From positions 1 to 64,000 of the forward strand of contig JAFVBF010000034.1 in NCBI GenBank assembly GCA_017480145.1: a DNA stretch of 64,000 bases, in the 5' to 3' direction. The notes under the pieces are model-generated. The model was not told the origin of the DNA. It searched no databases and saw only the letters and a list, made by a program, of their open reading frames with translations. Of the stretch, positions 35,967 through 45,297 are shown one piece after another. The stretch comes from Bacteroidales bacterium (lineage in GTDB: Bacteria; Bacteroidota; Bacteroidia; Bacteroidales; P3). The first letter of the stretch is position 1; every line of letters starts with the position of its first letter. Both the position numbers and the translations under genes were made by a program.

Positions 35967-36476
35967 ATGACCGACGTACTGACACCCGAACAGCGGCATC
36001 GTTGCATGCAGGCCAATCGAGGTCGAGGCACAACAATTGAAATAATTTTTGCCGAGGAACTACGCCGACGTAACATCCACTATAGAAAGAATGACCGCAG
36101 CGTAAAAGGCAAGCCTGACTTCTGCTTCAAAGGGCTAAAAATTGCCGTTTTCTGTGACGGGGTATTCTGGCATGGCAAAGACTGGGACAGTCGTTCCAAA
36201 GAAAATCTCAGCGACTACTGGATATCAAAAATAGAACGCAATATTGCCCGCGACAAACAGATTGATGACTTTCTATTCTCACAAGGGTGGACGGTGCTCC
36301 GATTTTGGGAAGATGCCATCCGCAAAGACGTCAAAACATGCGTAGATGCCTTGGAACGATGCATCGCAGAAAAGACTACTCAACGTATACGTCGAACCTA
36401 CGCCTATGACAACCAATACGAAAGCCAACTAATGGCTGCGGAGGTTGAATCCTACTACAACTTAACAGAATCATAA
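35967..36476 (+). CDS. vsr: Vsr-like very short patch repair endonuclease
   Basis: 169 residues. LTPEQRHRCMQANRGRGTT, KGKPDFCFKGLKIAVFCDGVFWHGKDWD and the closing WISKIERNIARDKQIDDFLFSQGWTVLRFWE form the Vsr pattern, with catalytic Asp in PDF and His in WHG. The two Cys residues that bind zinc in Escherichia coli Vsr (in the W-H-x-C region and in W-E-C) are replaced by Lys and Asp. Vsr nicks next to T:G mismatches made by deamination at Dcm sites, but no cytosine methyltransferase is nearby. It starts 29 bases after the polysaccharide gene. Confidence 0.85.
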   Translation: MTDVLTPEQRHRCMQANRGRGTTIEIIFAEELRRRNIHYRKNDRSVKGKPDFCFKGLKIAVFCDGVFWHGKDWDSRSKENLSDYWISKIERNIARDKQIDDFLFSQGWTVLRFWEDAIRKDVKTCVDALERCIAEKTTQRIRRTYAYDNQYESQLMAAEVESYYNLTES

Positions 36477-36846
36477 TCAGGAGGCTCAAGACTCAAGCCC
36501 TGACTATCTAACACTGAGGACCAAGTACTTGCAAAGTTCTCACAAATGCTTTTTCTTTTGCCTGCGAACATTTCGCGAACAAAATTGCATTTCGAGAACA
36601 CCAATATAATCTTTCTGAAATAATTGATTCATTCTTTGGGTTCGCAAATCTCATTATTCTTGTTCGCAAACCATTTTTCGGCATATTATTCGATCATAAG
36701 ACATCAAAAGTCCTGTATTGTGAGATTTCAAATAACACTGCGGTAGTCTTGAAAAAGACCCGAAGATTTTAGGAAAACAGAGATTTTTGCTGGACTCTAA
36801 TAACAGTAAGCAATCGAACATACTCTAAACTTGTAATATTGTATGT
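36477..36846. other. Intergenic stretch with a cluster of TTCGC motifs
   Basis: The 370-base gap between vsr and the AbiH-like gene (which ends here on the other strand) has no supported gene. It holds TGCGAACA (36563-36570), TTCGCGAACA (36572-36581), TTCGAGAACA (36591-36600), TTCGCAAA (36641-36648) and GTTCGCAAA (36662-36670). These look like repeated or inverted binding sites. No terminator hairpin is evident. Confidence 0.4.
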
Positions 36847-37794
36847 TTACAATTCAAACATTCTACAATTCTGCAACCCAGCATGAACTATGAAATCTGT
36901 TATTCGCTCTTCATCATTTTTTGTGTGATATGAGATTGCCCATGTGACATTCGTTTCTGTCTGCTGAACCACTTCCATCATATAAGGGTAATCTACGGGA
37001 TAGAAAGAATGCCCAACAACAACTACTTTAGTAATATCACCAAGTAGATTAAAAAAGGATCGGTTGTCCTTTATTATGCCATCGGTATCTTTCACCAATT
37101 CATTCATCCATACAATGACTTTGCTCCATGTATCTTGCTTGAAAAGAAGTTCTGCTTCGTCCTCATATGCATCGTTGGGGTCACGTGGCTGGTTGTGGCC
37201 AATGATATAGCCATCGTGTTTCAGCCTTGATCCGTGGATATGGAGGATATTCTCTTGGGGTATGCTATAGATTTTTTCCAAGGTCTCAGTGTAGTTAAAC
37301 GTCAAATAGCGACTTTCGGCTGGCAAATCAAACTTTGCTTTTGCCTCGTTCATGTCAATATTTTCCACCCATTGATTGAAAACCTCTAAGAATTCGTCCA
37401 AGATTGGCTTAAACAACCAGTCGGGCCCATCTTCGATGGCTGCTACTGAACGAGTTGGGTGGTCATAGTCAATATCCTCGTCAGGACTGCACCAATCCAC
37501 TATCTCTTCTTCGTCATATTCCCCCAAGGCGTTCTCTATGTCCCCCCAAAAGTCCCTGTTGTTACTGAAGAAAATCTCCATCATCTGTACAAGGCGGTCA
37601 TTGCCCCGCTGTCGCACCCACTTCGCAAAGTCGCTATACTGCGACTTTATCTCATGAGCCAAATCAAACCCGTTGCCAATAATGAATAGCGTATGCTTGT
37701 TCTCCACACCTATTGCCGGAAATAGTGATTTATGCTTCATCTTACAAGGCTCTTTGCTCCAATTTTGACGGCTCATTGTCCGTGAAAGATACAT
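36847..37794 (-). CDS. AbiH family protein (phage abortive infection)
   Basis: 315 residues from ATG 37794. TLFIIGNGFDLAHEIKSQYSDFAKW near residue 35 is the AbiH hallmark. Later segments YLTFNYTETLEKIYSI, ILHIHGSRLKHDGYIIGHNQP and VVVVGHSFYPVDYPYM follow the family order. AbiH was defined as a lactococcal abortive infection factor; its mechanism is not firmly known. The start is 2 bases after the ClC stop. ATG 37740 (MKHKSLFPAIG) would be closer to normal AbiH length. The region's base skew changes exactly at this boundary, so the upstream 18-residue extension may be accidental. Confidence 0.85.
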   Translation of the reverse strand: MYLSRTMSRQNWSKEPCKMKHKSLFPAIGVENKHTLFIIGNGFDLAHEIKSQYSDFAKWVRQRGNDRLVQMMEIFFSNNRDFWGDIENALGEYDEEEIVDWCSPDEDIDYDHPTRSVAAIEDGPDWLFKPILDEFLEVFNQWVENIDMNEAKAKFDLPAESRYLTFNYTETLEKIYSIPQENILHIHGSRLKHDGYIIGHNQPRDPNDAYEDEAELLFKQDTWSKVIVWMNELVKDTDGIIKDNRSFFNLLGDITKVVVVGHSFYPVDYPYMMEVVQQTETNVTWAISYHTKNDEERITDFIVHAGLQNCRMFEL

Positions 37795-37796
37795 CT

Positions 37797-39587
37797 TTAT
37801 TCCTCTGATGTTTCGGAGATGAAGCGGCGGTAGGCGGAGAATGTGTTGGCGCGGGAAATGAATCCAACGTATCGGTTGTCTTTGTCAATGACGATGAGGT
37901 TGTAACGATTCCCTACGCGGAATTTATTGACCACATCAATTAGCGTGTCGGAATTGCGTACGATATCGCCTTCTGAAATTGGTGTCATCAGTTCTTCAAC
38001 GTTGTAGATGTCATATTCGTCGGTTTGAAACATGATGTTTCGTACGTCGTCGAGGTGGATGACGCCGACAAATTTACCCTCTTTGTCGAGAACCGGAAAG
38101 ACATTGCGATGAGATTCTTTGATGGCTTCTACTAATTGGCGTAGTTTGTCTCCTTGTCGAACGCAAGTGAAGTTGGTTTCAATGAGTTTCTGCATGTCCA
38201 GTAGCTGCCAGGCAGATTGGTCTTTGTCGTGAGTGAGCAGGTCTCCGTGTTGTGCCAACTTGCGGGCATATATGGAATGCTTTTCGTAGGGGTGAACAAA
38301 TAAATAACTGACTACTACTGTTATAAGCAGTGGCGGCATGAGGGCATAGCCGCCTGTGATTTCGGCGATAAGAAAAGTGGCCATCAGAGGCGCATGCATT
38401 ACGCCAGTCATAACCCCTGCCATGCCTACAAGGGCGAAGTTGGCTGCCGATTGGGGGGGTAATCCTATCAGGTTGGAAAATGTGGCGAGAAAATAGCCAC
38501 AAAGTCCGCCAAGGATGAGAGAGGGACCAAAGGTGCCGCCTACGCCGCCACTGCCAATGGTGGTGGCAGTGGCCACGGCTTTGAGTAGTATAAGTGCCAA
38601 CAGCATGGCAAGAACGGCCCACTCATTGCCTGCCAGAGATTGGAAAATGCTGTGCTGAAATAGGGAATCGGAACTTCCGTGCAGTAATTCGGCCAGAGAG
38701 CCATAGCCTTCGCCAAACAGCGGAGGAAAGAGAAATATCATGAAGCCCAGCAGTATCCCGCCGATGAGCAGTCGGTAGATGCTTTTGCTACGGCGTGAGA
38801 ACCAGTTTTCAACTCGATCGGTAGTCCGAAGAAAATAGACGGAAGCCCATGCGCAGAAAATCCCTAAAGCAATGTAAAATGGTATTTGGCTCAGTTGGAA
38901 GGATTCGGCTACCTGAAAGGCAAATTGTACATCAGGCCCCATGAGGAAGTAGGCCACGGTAGAGGCTGAAATAGTGGAAAGTAGCAATGGAATGGCTGTT
39001 GTTGACGTAAGGTCGAAGAGTAATACTTCAACAACGAATAGGATGCCAGCCAATGGGGCTTTAAAGATACCTGCGATAGCTCCCGCCGCACCGCATCCAA
39101 GCAGTAGTTTGATGTGTTTTGACGGCAGGTGAAGCAGCCGCCCAATGTTGGATCCTATGGCACTGCCCGTGGTGGCAATGGGAGCTTCGAGACCCACGCT
39201 TCCACCAAAAGCCACAGTTAGTGTAGAGGCCACTATGGAACTATAGGTTCCACTCAATGGAAGCTTTCCGTTGTGCCTTGATATAGAGAATAGTACGCCA
39301 GGGATGCCGTGGCCGATATGCCCCTTTAAGATTCTCTTAACGAAGAAAATGGTGAGGGCGATTCCAGCCATAGGGTAAACCAGCATGAGGGCATTGCCTC
39401 CCACAAAGGTTTGTATTTCAAGGCTGAGTAGGGCTTTGTTGGTTAGGTGGACCAGATTCTTGAGCAATACGGCTGCCAAGCCAGCCAGTGCTCCCACTAA
39501 AATACTTGCCACTGGGATTAATACCGTGGTGGAAATATGTCGAAGACGCCAGGCATGAAAACGCTTGTATGACAGACCCAATGGCAT
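37797..39587 (-). CDS. ClC family chloride channel/transporter with two CBS domains
   Basis: 596 residues. The membrane part (about residues 15-440) holds GHGIPGVLFSI, GSVGLEAPIATTGSAIGS and GSGGVGGTFGPSL, the three selectivity-filter regions, in the GLEAP variant with the gating Glu retained. Two CBS domains follow (about residues 465-590), with HRNVFPVLDKEGKFVGVIHL and YNLIVIDKDNRYVGFIS. It exchanges or conducts chloride and may sense nucleotides through CBS. A Bacteroidota promoter lies 20 bases upstream. Its codon and base skew differ from the surrounding genes. Confidence 0.95.
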   Translation of the reverse strand: MPLGLSYKRFHAWRLRHISTTVLIPVASILVGALAGLAAVLLKNLVHLTNKALLSLEIQTFVGGNALMLVYPMAGIALTIFFVKRILKGHIGHGIPGVLFSISRHNGKLPLSGTYSSIVASTLTVAFGGSVGLEAPIATTGSAIGSNIGRLLHLPSKHIKLLLGCGAAGAIAGIFKAPLAGILFVVEVLLFDLTSTTAIPLLLSTISASTVAYFLMGPDVQFAFQVAESFQLSQIPFYIALGIFCAWASVYFLRTTDRVENWFSRRSKSIYRLLIGGILLGFMIFLFPPLFGEGYGSLAELLHGSSDSLFQHSIFQSLAGNEWAVLAMLLALILLKAVATATTIGSGGVGGTFGPSLILGGLCGYFLATFSNLIGLPPQSAANFALVGMAGVMTGVMHAPLMATFLIAEITGGYALMPPLLITVVVSYLFVHPYEKHSIYARKLAQHGDLLTHDKDQSAWQLLDMQKLIETNFTCVRQGDKLRQLVEAIKESHRNVFPVLDKEGKFVGVIHLDDVRNIMFQTDEYDIYNVEELMTPISEGDIVRNSDTLIDVVNKFRVGNRYNLIVIDKDNRYVGFISRANTFSAYRRFISETSEE

Positions 39588-39607
39588 GTTTGTCGAATAA
39601 TGAATGA

Positions 39608-39615
39608 CAAAAGTA
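39608..39615 (-). promoter_or_regulatory. Promoter for the ClC gene
   Basis: The minus strand reads TACTTTTG then TCATTC, matching TAnnTTTG after a T-run. Transcription would start near 39601, about 14 bases before the ATG. Confidence 0.65.
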
Positions 39616-39663
39616 CGAAAAAAAGTAATTCGACGTTAGTTTTTCTATAATCACAATCGTAAT

Positions 39664-40656
39664 ATGAAAGCAAGTAATATTCTAATAGGATGTTTCGTTC
39701 TGATGGCTTCGTCCTGCGTCTCATTGGGTAAATATGAAGCATTGGATACCAGTAACAAGCGTACTTTGAAAGAACTGGCCACGGCACGTCAGGAATTGTC
39801 TCAAATGAAAGATGAAAATGCTGATCTTGTAAGGCAGAACCAGACTCTCACCATGAGCTTAGGCGAGATTACTATGGCGAAACAGGAAAGCGATGCCATG
39901 GTAAAACAGCTTACATCGGAGCTTGATAACTCCAAGTATCGGTATGATACGATGATGGAAAACTATCTCCAGCAGATTTCTGGTAAGAATCGTGATCTCA
40001 CAAAGGCTAACGATTTGTTGCTGTCGCGCACTCAGGAACTGAATGAGAAAGAGGAGGCATTTCGTACGAAAGAGGCCGAACTGCGAAAGAAGCAGGCAGA
40101 ATTGATGGAGGCTGAAGAATCTGCCAAAGCTGCCCTTGCGGCAAAAGAAGAGGCTCTTGCAGCAAAGCAACGAGAATTGGACCAGATTCGTCAGTCGGTG
40201 ACGGATGCTTTGGTAGGATTCGCCGACAAGGGTATGCAGGTGGAAACGAAGGATGGAAAGGTCTACGTATCCATGGAAAGCAAATTAATGTTTCCGTCGG
40301 CCAGTTGGACCGTTTCTAAAGAGGGGGTGGAGGCCATCAAGGAATTGGCGAAGGTGCTTGAGGAGAACAACGATTTGAATATCATGGTGGAAGGTCATAC
40401 GGATAATGATGCCTATAAGGGTTCGACGGCTGTTAAAGACAACTGGGACTTAAGCGTAATGCGTGCTACCTCTATTGTGAAACTGCTTCTGCAATACGGT
40501 CCGTCCATCGATCCTGCGCGCATTGAGGCCGCTGGACACGGTCCGTATATGCCAAAGGTGGAGAATGACACTCCTGAGAATAAGGCACAAAACCGCCGTA
40601 CAGAGATTATCCTCACACCAAAGCTTTCAGACCTTTTGCAGATGCTTGGGGAATAG
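39664..40656 (+). CDS. OmpA-like lipoprotein with coiled coil
   Basis: 330 residues. The lipoprotein signal ends LMASSC (Cys near residue 18). A long coiled coil follows from about residue 25 to 180, rich in Glu, Lys, Gln and Ala (KEEALAAKQRELDQIRQ). The OmpA C-terminal domain (about 195-320) has ESKLMFPSASWTVSKEGV, VEGHTDNDAYKG and NWDLSVMRATSIV, which bind peptidoglycan. It anchors the outer membrane to the wall. It stands alone with a terminator at 40697-40738. Confidence 0.94.
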   Translation: MKASNILIGCFVLMASSCVSLGKYEALDTSNKRTLKELATARQELSQMKDENADLVRQNQTLTMSLGEITMAKQESDAMVKQLTSELDNSKYRYDTMMENYLQQISGKNRDLTKANDLLLSRTQELNEKEEAFRTKEAELRKKQAELMEAEESAKAALAAKEEALAAKQRELDQIRQSVTDALVGFADKGMQVETKDGKVYVSMESKLMFPSASWTVSKEGVEAIKELAKVLEENNDLNIMVEGHTDNDAYKGSTAVKDNWDLSVMRATSIVKLLLQYGPSIDPARIEAAGHGPYMPKVENDTPENKAQNRRTEIILTPKLSDLLQMLGE

Positions 40657-40696
40657 GGGTAAACAGCGCTTCCTTCTGATTAGATAAAATTGTCAT

Positions 40697-40738
40697 AATA
40701 AAAGTCCCTCCAACGAATATGTTAGAGGGACTTTTATT
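40697..40738 (+). terminator. Terminator of the OmpA-like gene
   Basis: AATAAAAGTCCCTCCAAC pairs with GTTAGAGGGACTTTTATT with one mismatch around a 6-base loop and is followed by a T-run. The 40739-41138 space beyond it contains a second short hairpin, GTAAGGC (40748-40754) with GCCTTAC (40764-40770), and no supported gene. Confidence 0.85.
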
Positions 40739-41138
40739 TTAGGTTTAGTAAGGCCTATTTTGAGCCTTACCATTGTGGATACGGCTTTAGAAGGATGATG
40801 CTGGGCCTTAACGTGATGGAGATTGCATCGCTGGACTCAGACGGTATTGGGTGTGCCCTGTATGTACAAATCGCAAAATAAAATGTGTAGAAAACAAAAG
40901 CAGATTGTTATGATTTCTGAAAATATAATACACGATTGCAAAAACGAAGAGTACTTTTCGTTTCACGTCCCACATATCTCGTTTGGTCTTACCAGAACAG
41001 ATGAATGAAATACTGACGAAGATGATGATTTAATAATAGAAAATGTAGCATATGGCTATTTTTGTGAATCATTACGGATAATCAAAGTAAGCTGCACAAC
41101 GTCTATAGCATAGGCCTTCCCAATAATCATTTTTTGTG

Positions 41139-41146
41139 TATCTTTG
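41139..41146 (+). promoter_or_regulatory. Promoter of the M28-gldFG-surE-lpxB operon
   Basis: TATCTTTG followed by TTTTG matches TAnnTTTG after a T-run. The implied start near 41152 gives a leader of about 77 bases, which begins with GTATGGT (41151-41157) complementary to ACCATAC (41174-41180). Confidence 0.7.
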
Positions 41147-41228
41147 TTTTGTATGGTGTACTCAAAAAAACATACCATACCATTGATTATCATAATAATA
41201 TAGACATAGTTGGGATTTCCTTTTTGAT

Positions 41229-42707
41229 ATGAAAGCAAAAACAATCATCCTCCTATCGTTCATTGTAGGACTGGCATTCTCACCAAGTGTCAATGCCCAA
41301 GAAGCATCGGCGGACACGCTGATGAAGCATATCCGCAAACTCTCATCCTCCTTCTACGAGGGCCGGATGGCTGGCAGCACCGGATTCGACAAAGCCGCTC
41401 AGTATGTCATTGACGTACTCAGCAACTATGGGGTAGAGCCGTATGAGGATGGCGATTGGATGAAACACACCTTCGAGGTGGAATCCAACCGCATTGACAA
41501 CGCTTCGCTACAGACCTATGTCCATGTAGAAGACGTACGAACCGAGTATGTATTAGGAAAGGATTTTGCTTGCGCCAGCATGACCGGACGAGGCTATGCC
41601 GACGCTCCTGTGGTGTTTTGCGGCTACGGCATCGACAATACAATCTACAACGAATATGCAAAAATCGATGCACGGGGCAAAATTGTTTTAGTACTAACTG
41701 GCGCCCCAAACTTTCTGCCCCAGACCATTGCAGACAAATACACTACCCTCCGAGACAAGGCACGAACGGCACAAAGACACGGTGCCGTAGCCTTAGTCGC
41801 CATCAATATTTCCGAGCAATGTCGCCCGACAGAAGTGCAGTGTATGGGCTACTGTGGCGAAGGCCCGCACCTCACCACATTTCCAATACTGCAAGCCACA
41901 CGCTGGTGTGGCAGCAAATTGCTGGAAAACGAACGAATGGGTATAGACTCCATTATCTCACAGATAGATTCTACCCAAAAGCCACAATCTTTTCTTTTGG
42001 ACAAAAAATTTGCCATCAATGTCAACGCCTCCTATAAACCCAATGCTATAACGGGCAATGTGGTTGGTATTATGAAAGGCAAAGACCACCGTTTAGACCG
42101 TGAAATGATTGTTGTTGGCACTTCGCTCGACCACATTGCAATGCAGGGCAAGACCTGTCTGTTCCCAGGAGCCGACAACAACGCCAGCGGAGTAGCATCC
42201 CTTTTGGAAGTAGCTCGTATGCTTTCCGAAGCCGATGAATTCCAAGGCCGTAGCGTAGTGTTCGCCATTTTCTCAGGAGGAGAGCAAGGGCACATCGGAT
42301 CCGATATATTTGTCAAGACATTCAACCCTTTAGCTTGGATTGATGCATTTATCAACATAGAATGTGTTGGCAGCGGCGACAGCATCGCCCTGCTTGGCAA
42401 CAAACGCTATCCAAAACTTTGGAGCATAGCTGCACACAACGACTCTCTATACACTCAGCAGGCCAAGTTGGACATTATGGCAGCACCCAGAACCGACGCC
42501 GTAGCATTCGACCGCATCGGAATTCCCTCCATCAGCATCTTCACAACCAATGGGCATCGCTACAATCACGTGCCGAGCGACATTCCCGAAAACGTCAATC
42601 GCAAAATGGTCGCAAACACCACCACCCTACTCTATCACACCCTGATAGAACTGTGCAACGGGGACTATCAAGGTCGCTCTCTCGAATCCCGTCGCACACG
42701 TTTCTAA
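41229..42707 (+). CDS. Secreted M28 family metallopeptidase
   Basis: 492 residues with a signal peptide (MKAKTIILLSFIVGLAFSPS, cleaved before QEAS). A protease-associated insert lies around residues 100-210. The M28 zinc site is shown by LDHIAMQ (His), GADNNASGVA (bridging Asp), FSGGEQGHIGS (Glu pair), FINIECVG and a late YNHVPSD (His). It would be an aminopeptidase of the periplasm or surface. It leads an apparent eight-gene operon; gldF starts 33 bases after its stop. Confidence 0.93.
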   Translation: MKAKTIILLSFIVGLAFSPSVNAQEASADTLMKHIRKLSSSFYEGRMAGSTGFDKAAQYVIDVLSNYGVEPYEDGDWMKHTFEVESNRIDNASLQTYVHVEDVRTEYVLGKDFACASMTGRGYADAPVVFCGYGIDNTIYNEYAKIDARGKIVLVLTGAPNFLPQTIADKYTTLRDKARTAQRHGAVALVAINISEQCRPTEVQCMGYCGEGPHLTTFPILQATRWCGSKLLENERMGIDSIISQIDSTQKPQSFLLDKKFAINVNASYKPNAITGNVVGIMKGKDHRLDREMIVVGTSLDHIAMQGKTCLFPGADNNASGVASLLEVARMLSEADEFQGRSVVFAIFSGGEQGHIGSDIFVKTFNPLAWIDAFINIECVGSGDSIALLGNKRYPKLWSIAAHNDSLYTQQAKLDIMAAPRTDAVAFDRIGIPSISIFTTNGHRYNHVPSDIPENVNRKMVANTTTLLYHTLIELCNGDYQGRSLESRRTRF

Positions 42708-42740
42708 TCCCCTGCTCCCTCCCAAACAATTTGATCCACC

Positions 42741-43478
42741 ATGTTTGCGCTTTACAAGAAAGAACTCTCGTCTTTTTTCACCTCCCTTATCGGATACCTT
42801 ACCATTGCAGTATTTTTAATTCTGACTGGACTAATGTTATGGGTATTTCGTTCAGACTTCAACATCCTTGACTACGGCTATGCCGACATTAACGGACTTT
42901 TTCTCATCGCACCATTCCTCTACCTTTTTTTGATTCCTGCCATCACCATGAGAATGTTTGCCGAAGAGAAGAAAAACGGAACCATGGAACTGCTTCTCAC
43001 CAAGCCTCTTAGCGAGATGACCATCATTTGGGCCAAATTTCTCGCAGGATTGACATTGGTATTCATATCCCTACTCCCAACCCTTGTAACCTATTTCAGC
43101 GTCTATGCACTGGGCGACCCCGTAGGGAACATTGATTCCGGCAGCGTTGCTGGTTCTTACATTGGACTACTTTCCCTTGGGGCAGCCTTTGTAGCTATTG
43201 GGCTATTCGCCAGTGCCATCACTTCCAATCAGATTGTTGCATTCATCACCGCCGCCGTACTTTGCGCTTTCGGCTACTTGGGTTTCGAATCGCTATATCA
43301 CATGGAAATCCTCGGCGATGCCGACCTATTGGTAAAATCCATTGGCATGAGGCATCACTATGAGTCTATTAGCCGTGGCGTTGTGGACACACGAGACCTT
43401 ATCTATTATCTCAGCATCATAGCCATATTCCTTATGGCAACCCGCCTTGTACTACAAAGCCGCAAATGGCAAAAGTAA
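42741..43478 (+). CDS. gldF: ABC transporter permease, GldF family
   Basis: 245 residues with six membrane segments. MFALYKKELSSFFTSLIGYL, ITMRMFAEEKKNGTMELLLTKPLSE and KFLAGLTLVFISLLPTL match GldF. With GldA (ATPase) and GldG it forms an ABC transporter first found as needed for gliding in Flavobacterium. It is widespread in non-gliding Bacteroidota, where its role is unclear. The gldA ATPase gene is not in this window. It is 9 bases before gldG. Confidence 0.93.
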   Translation: MFALYKKELSSFFTSLIGYLTIAVFLILTGLMLWVFRSDFNILDYGYADINGLFLIAPFLYLFLIPAITMRMFAEEKKNGTMELLLTKPLSEMTIIWAKFLAGLTLVFISLLPTLVTYFSVYALGDPVGNIDSGSVAGSYIGLLSLGAAFVAIGLFASAITSNQIVAFITAAVLCAFGYLGFESLYHMEILGDADLLVKSIGMRHHYESISRGVVDTRDLIYYLSIIAIFLMATRLVLQSRKWQK

Positions 43479-43487
43479 CATCACGCC

Positions 43488-45254
43488 ATGAAATTGTTTT
43501 CATACAGCAAAAACAATAAGAAGAGAAACCAGCGTCGGAGCGACTGGATTGAATTAATCGCAGGCCTCCTTATTGTCGTCTTTCTCAACATTATCGGATA
43601 CTATATTTTCGCACGTATAGATCTCACCTCGGAGCATCGTTACACACTCTCGAAATCTACCAAAGAGTTGCTTGCCACAGTGGATGAGCCTGTTCTGTTC
43701 CGAATCTATCTCGAAGGAGAATTTCCCGCCGATTTCAAAAGGCTACAAAATGAGACTAAGGAAATGCTCAACCAGTTTCGTGCCTATAGTCAATACATCA
43801 ACTACGAGTTCGTAAACCCCAATAATTTTGACAACGACCAGGAGCGGCAGGTATTTTATCAGAAACTGATGTCTAAGGGGATCCAGCCCACACAAATTCA
43901 GGTGCGCAACGGCGATGGAGTCACCACGCAGATCTTGGTTCCCGCCGCCGATGTATCCTACAAAGGGCGCGAGACATCCGTACAGCTGCTGCAAAACCAA
44001 AAATACGTATCCGAAGCAGAACTACTAAACAACTCCATCCAAAGCTTGGAATACGTGTTGGGCAATGCCATTCGAAGTCTATCACGCGGCAAACGGCCTC
44101 TGGTTGGATTTGTCGTAGGACATGGGGAAATGGATGGCGGAGTCCTTTTCGACATTCAGTCGGCGCTACAGGAACATTACGATTTAGACTATGCACCCAT
44201 TGAGGGCAACATAAATGCTCTTACCGCTCGCAAACAAAATAGTCAAGACTCCTCCTTCAAGTTTTACAACAAATTTGACTTACTGATTATCCCCAAACCC
44301 AAGAGCGCATTTTCCGATAGAGACCTCTACATTCTTGACCAATACGTGATGTATGGAGGGAAGATATTATGGCTCATTGATGCTTTAGATGCTGACTTAG
44401 ACAGTCTGGCTCATCGCTCACAAAGCCTATCCATCCGCCTACCGCTCAATTTGGATGAGATGCTCTTCACCTATGGAGTTCGTATCAACCCAGACCTTGT
44501 ACAAGACATCCGATGCCGTCCCATTCCCATGACGGTTGGAATGGTGGGGGATAAGCCTCAAATACAATTCTGTCCATGGTTTTATTTCCCAGAGATTGTA
44601 CCCACGTCACAACATCCTATTGTCCGAAATTTAGACCTTATTAAATGTGATTTCTGTAGCAGCATCGACCTCATTGAAAATGACATAGAAAAAACCGTGC
44701 TGCTAACCACATCCGATTACTCCCGCGTAAAAAACGCACCAGTCTTGGTAGACCTCAACGATGCTAAAACAGACATCAACACCATTGATCAGAGACTATT
44801 CAACCGACACAACATTCCCATTGCCGTACTGCTCGAAGGTTCCTTCAAGTCAATGTTCCGAAACCGCCTCACTCCCGAATTCACAGAATTGCCATCCATG
44901 GGATACCGCAGCGAGAGCGAGCCGACCAAGATGATTGTTATTTCGGATGGTGATATCATCAAAAATCGATACAATCAAATAGAAGGGACTGGATACCCCA
45001 TGGGTTACGACAACTATACACAAACCCTCTACGCCAATAAAGAATTCATACTGAATGCCGCTGACTATCTCACAGGCGGAGAAGGGTTCATGTCCACACG
45101 CACACGTGACATAAAGTTGCGCAAATTAGACGTTATGAAAATCAAAAAGGATAAATCCACATTCCAGATAATCAATGTTGTACTTCCATCGGCACTAATT
45201 CTATTGGCGGGTTTCCTTGTAATCATCCTACGACGCCATCGCTTCCAGCAATAA
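43488..45254 (+). CDS. gldG: GldG family ABC transporter auxiliary protein
   Basis: 588 residues. An N-terminal membrane helix (about 20-45) and a C-terminal one near residues 560-580 (VVLPSALILLAGFLVIIL) flank a large periplasmic domain. Landmarks are TSEHRYTLSKSTKELLATVDEPV, VGFVVGHGE and LWLIDALDADLDSLAH, as in GldG/ABC-type-uncharacterised domain proteins. It partners GldF. The following DUF4340 gene is 43 bases downstream. The transported substrate is unknown. Confidence 0.92.
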   Translation: MKLFSYSKNNKKRNQRRSDWIELIAGLLIVVFLNIIGYYIFARIDLTSEHRYTLSKSTKELLATVDEPVLFRIYLEGEFPADFKRLQNETKEMLNQFRAYSQYINYEFVNPNNFDNDQERQVFYQKLMSKGIQPTQIQVRNGDGVTTQILVPAADVSYKGRETSVQLLQNQKYVSEAELLNNSIQSLEYVLGNAIRSLSRGKRPLVGFVVGHGEMDGGVLFDIQSALQEHYDLDYAPIEGNINALTARKQNSQDSSFKFYNKFDLLIIPKPKSAFSDRDLYILDQYVMYGGKILWLIDALDADLDSLAHRSQSLSIRLPLNLDEMLFTYGVRINPDLVQDIRCRPIPMTVGMVGDKPQIQFCPWFYFPEIVPTSQHPIVRNLDLIKCDFCSSIDLIENDIEKTVLLTTSDYSRVKNAPVLVDLNDAKTDINTIDQRLFNRHNIPIAVLLEGSFKSMFRNRLTPEFTELPSMGYRSESEPTKMIVISDGDIIKNRYNQIEGTGYPMGYDNYTQTLYANKEFILNAADYLTGGEGFMSTRTRDIKLRKLDVMKIKKDKSTFQIINVVLPSALILLAGFLVIILRRHRFQQ

Positions 45255-45297
45255 GATTCATTTCTACAACAACCCTCAAAATCATTTCTCACATACT

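Noticed and set aside
35967..37794. A full phage defence island
   Set aside because: Only a Vsr-like and an AbiH-like gene are present, on opposite strands, flanked by core genes. There is no integrase or other defence gene.
40823..41008. 61-residue plus-strand frame after the OmpA-like gene
   Set aside because: No recognisable protein pattern and no promoter. It lies in a region with hairpins and no coding bias.
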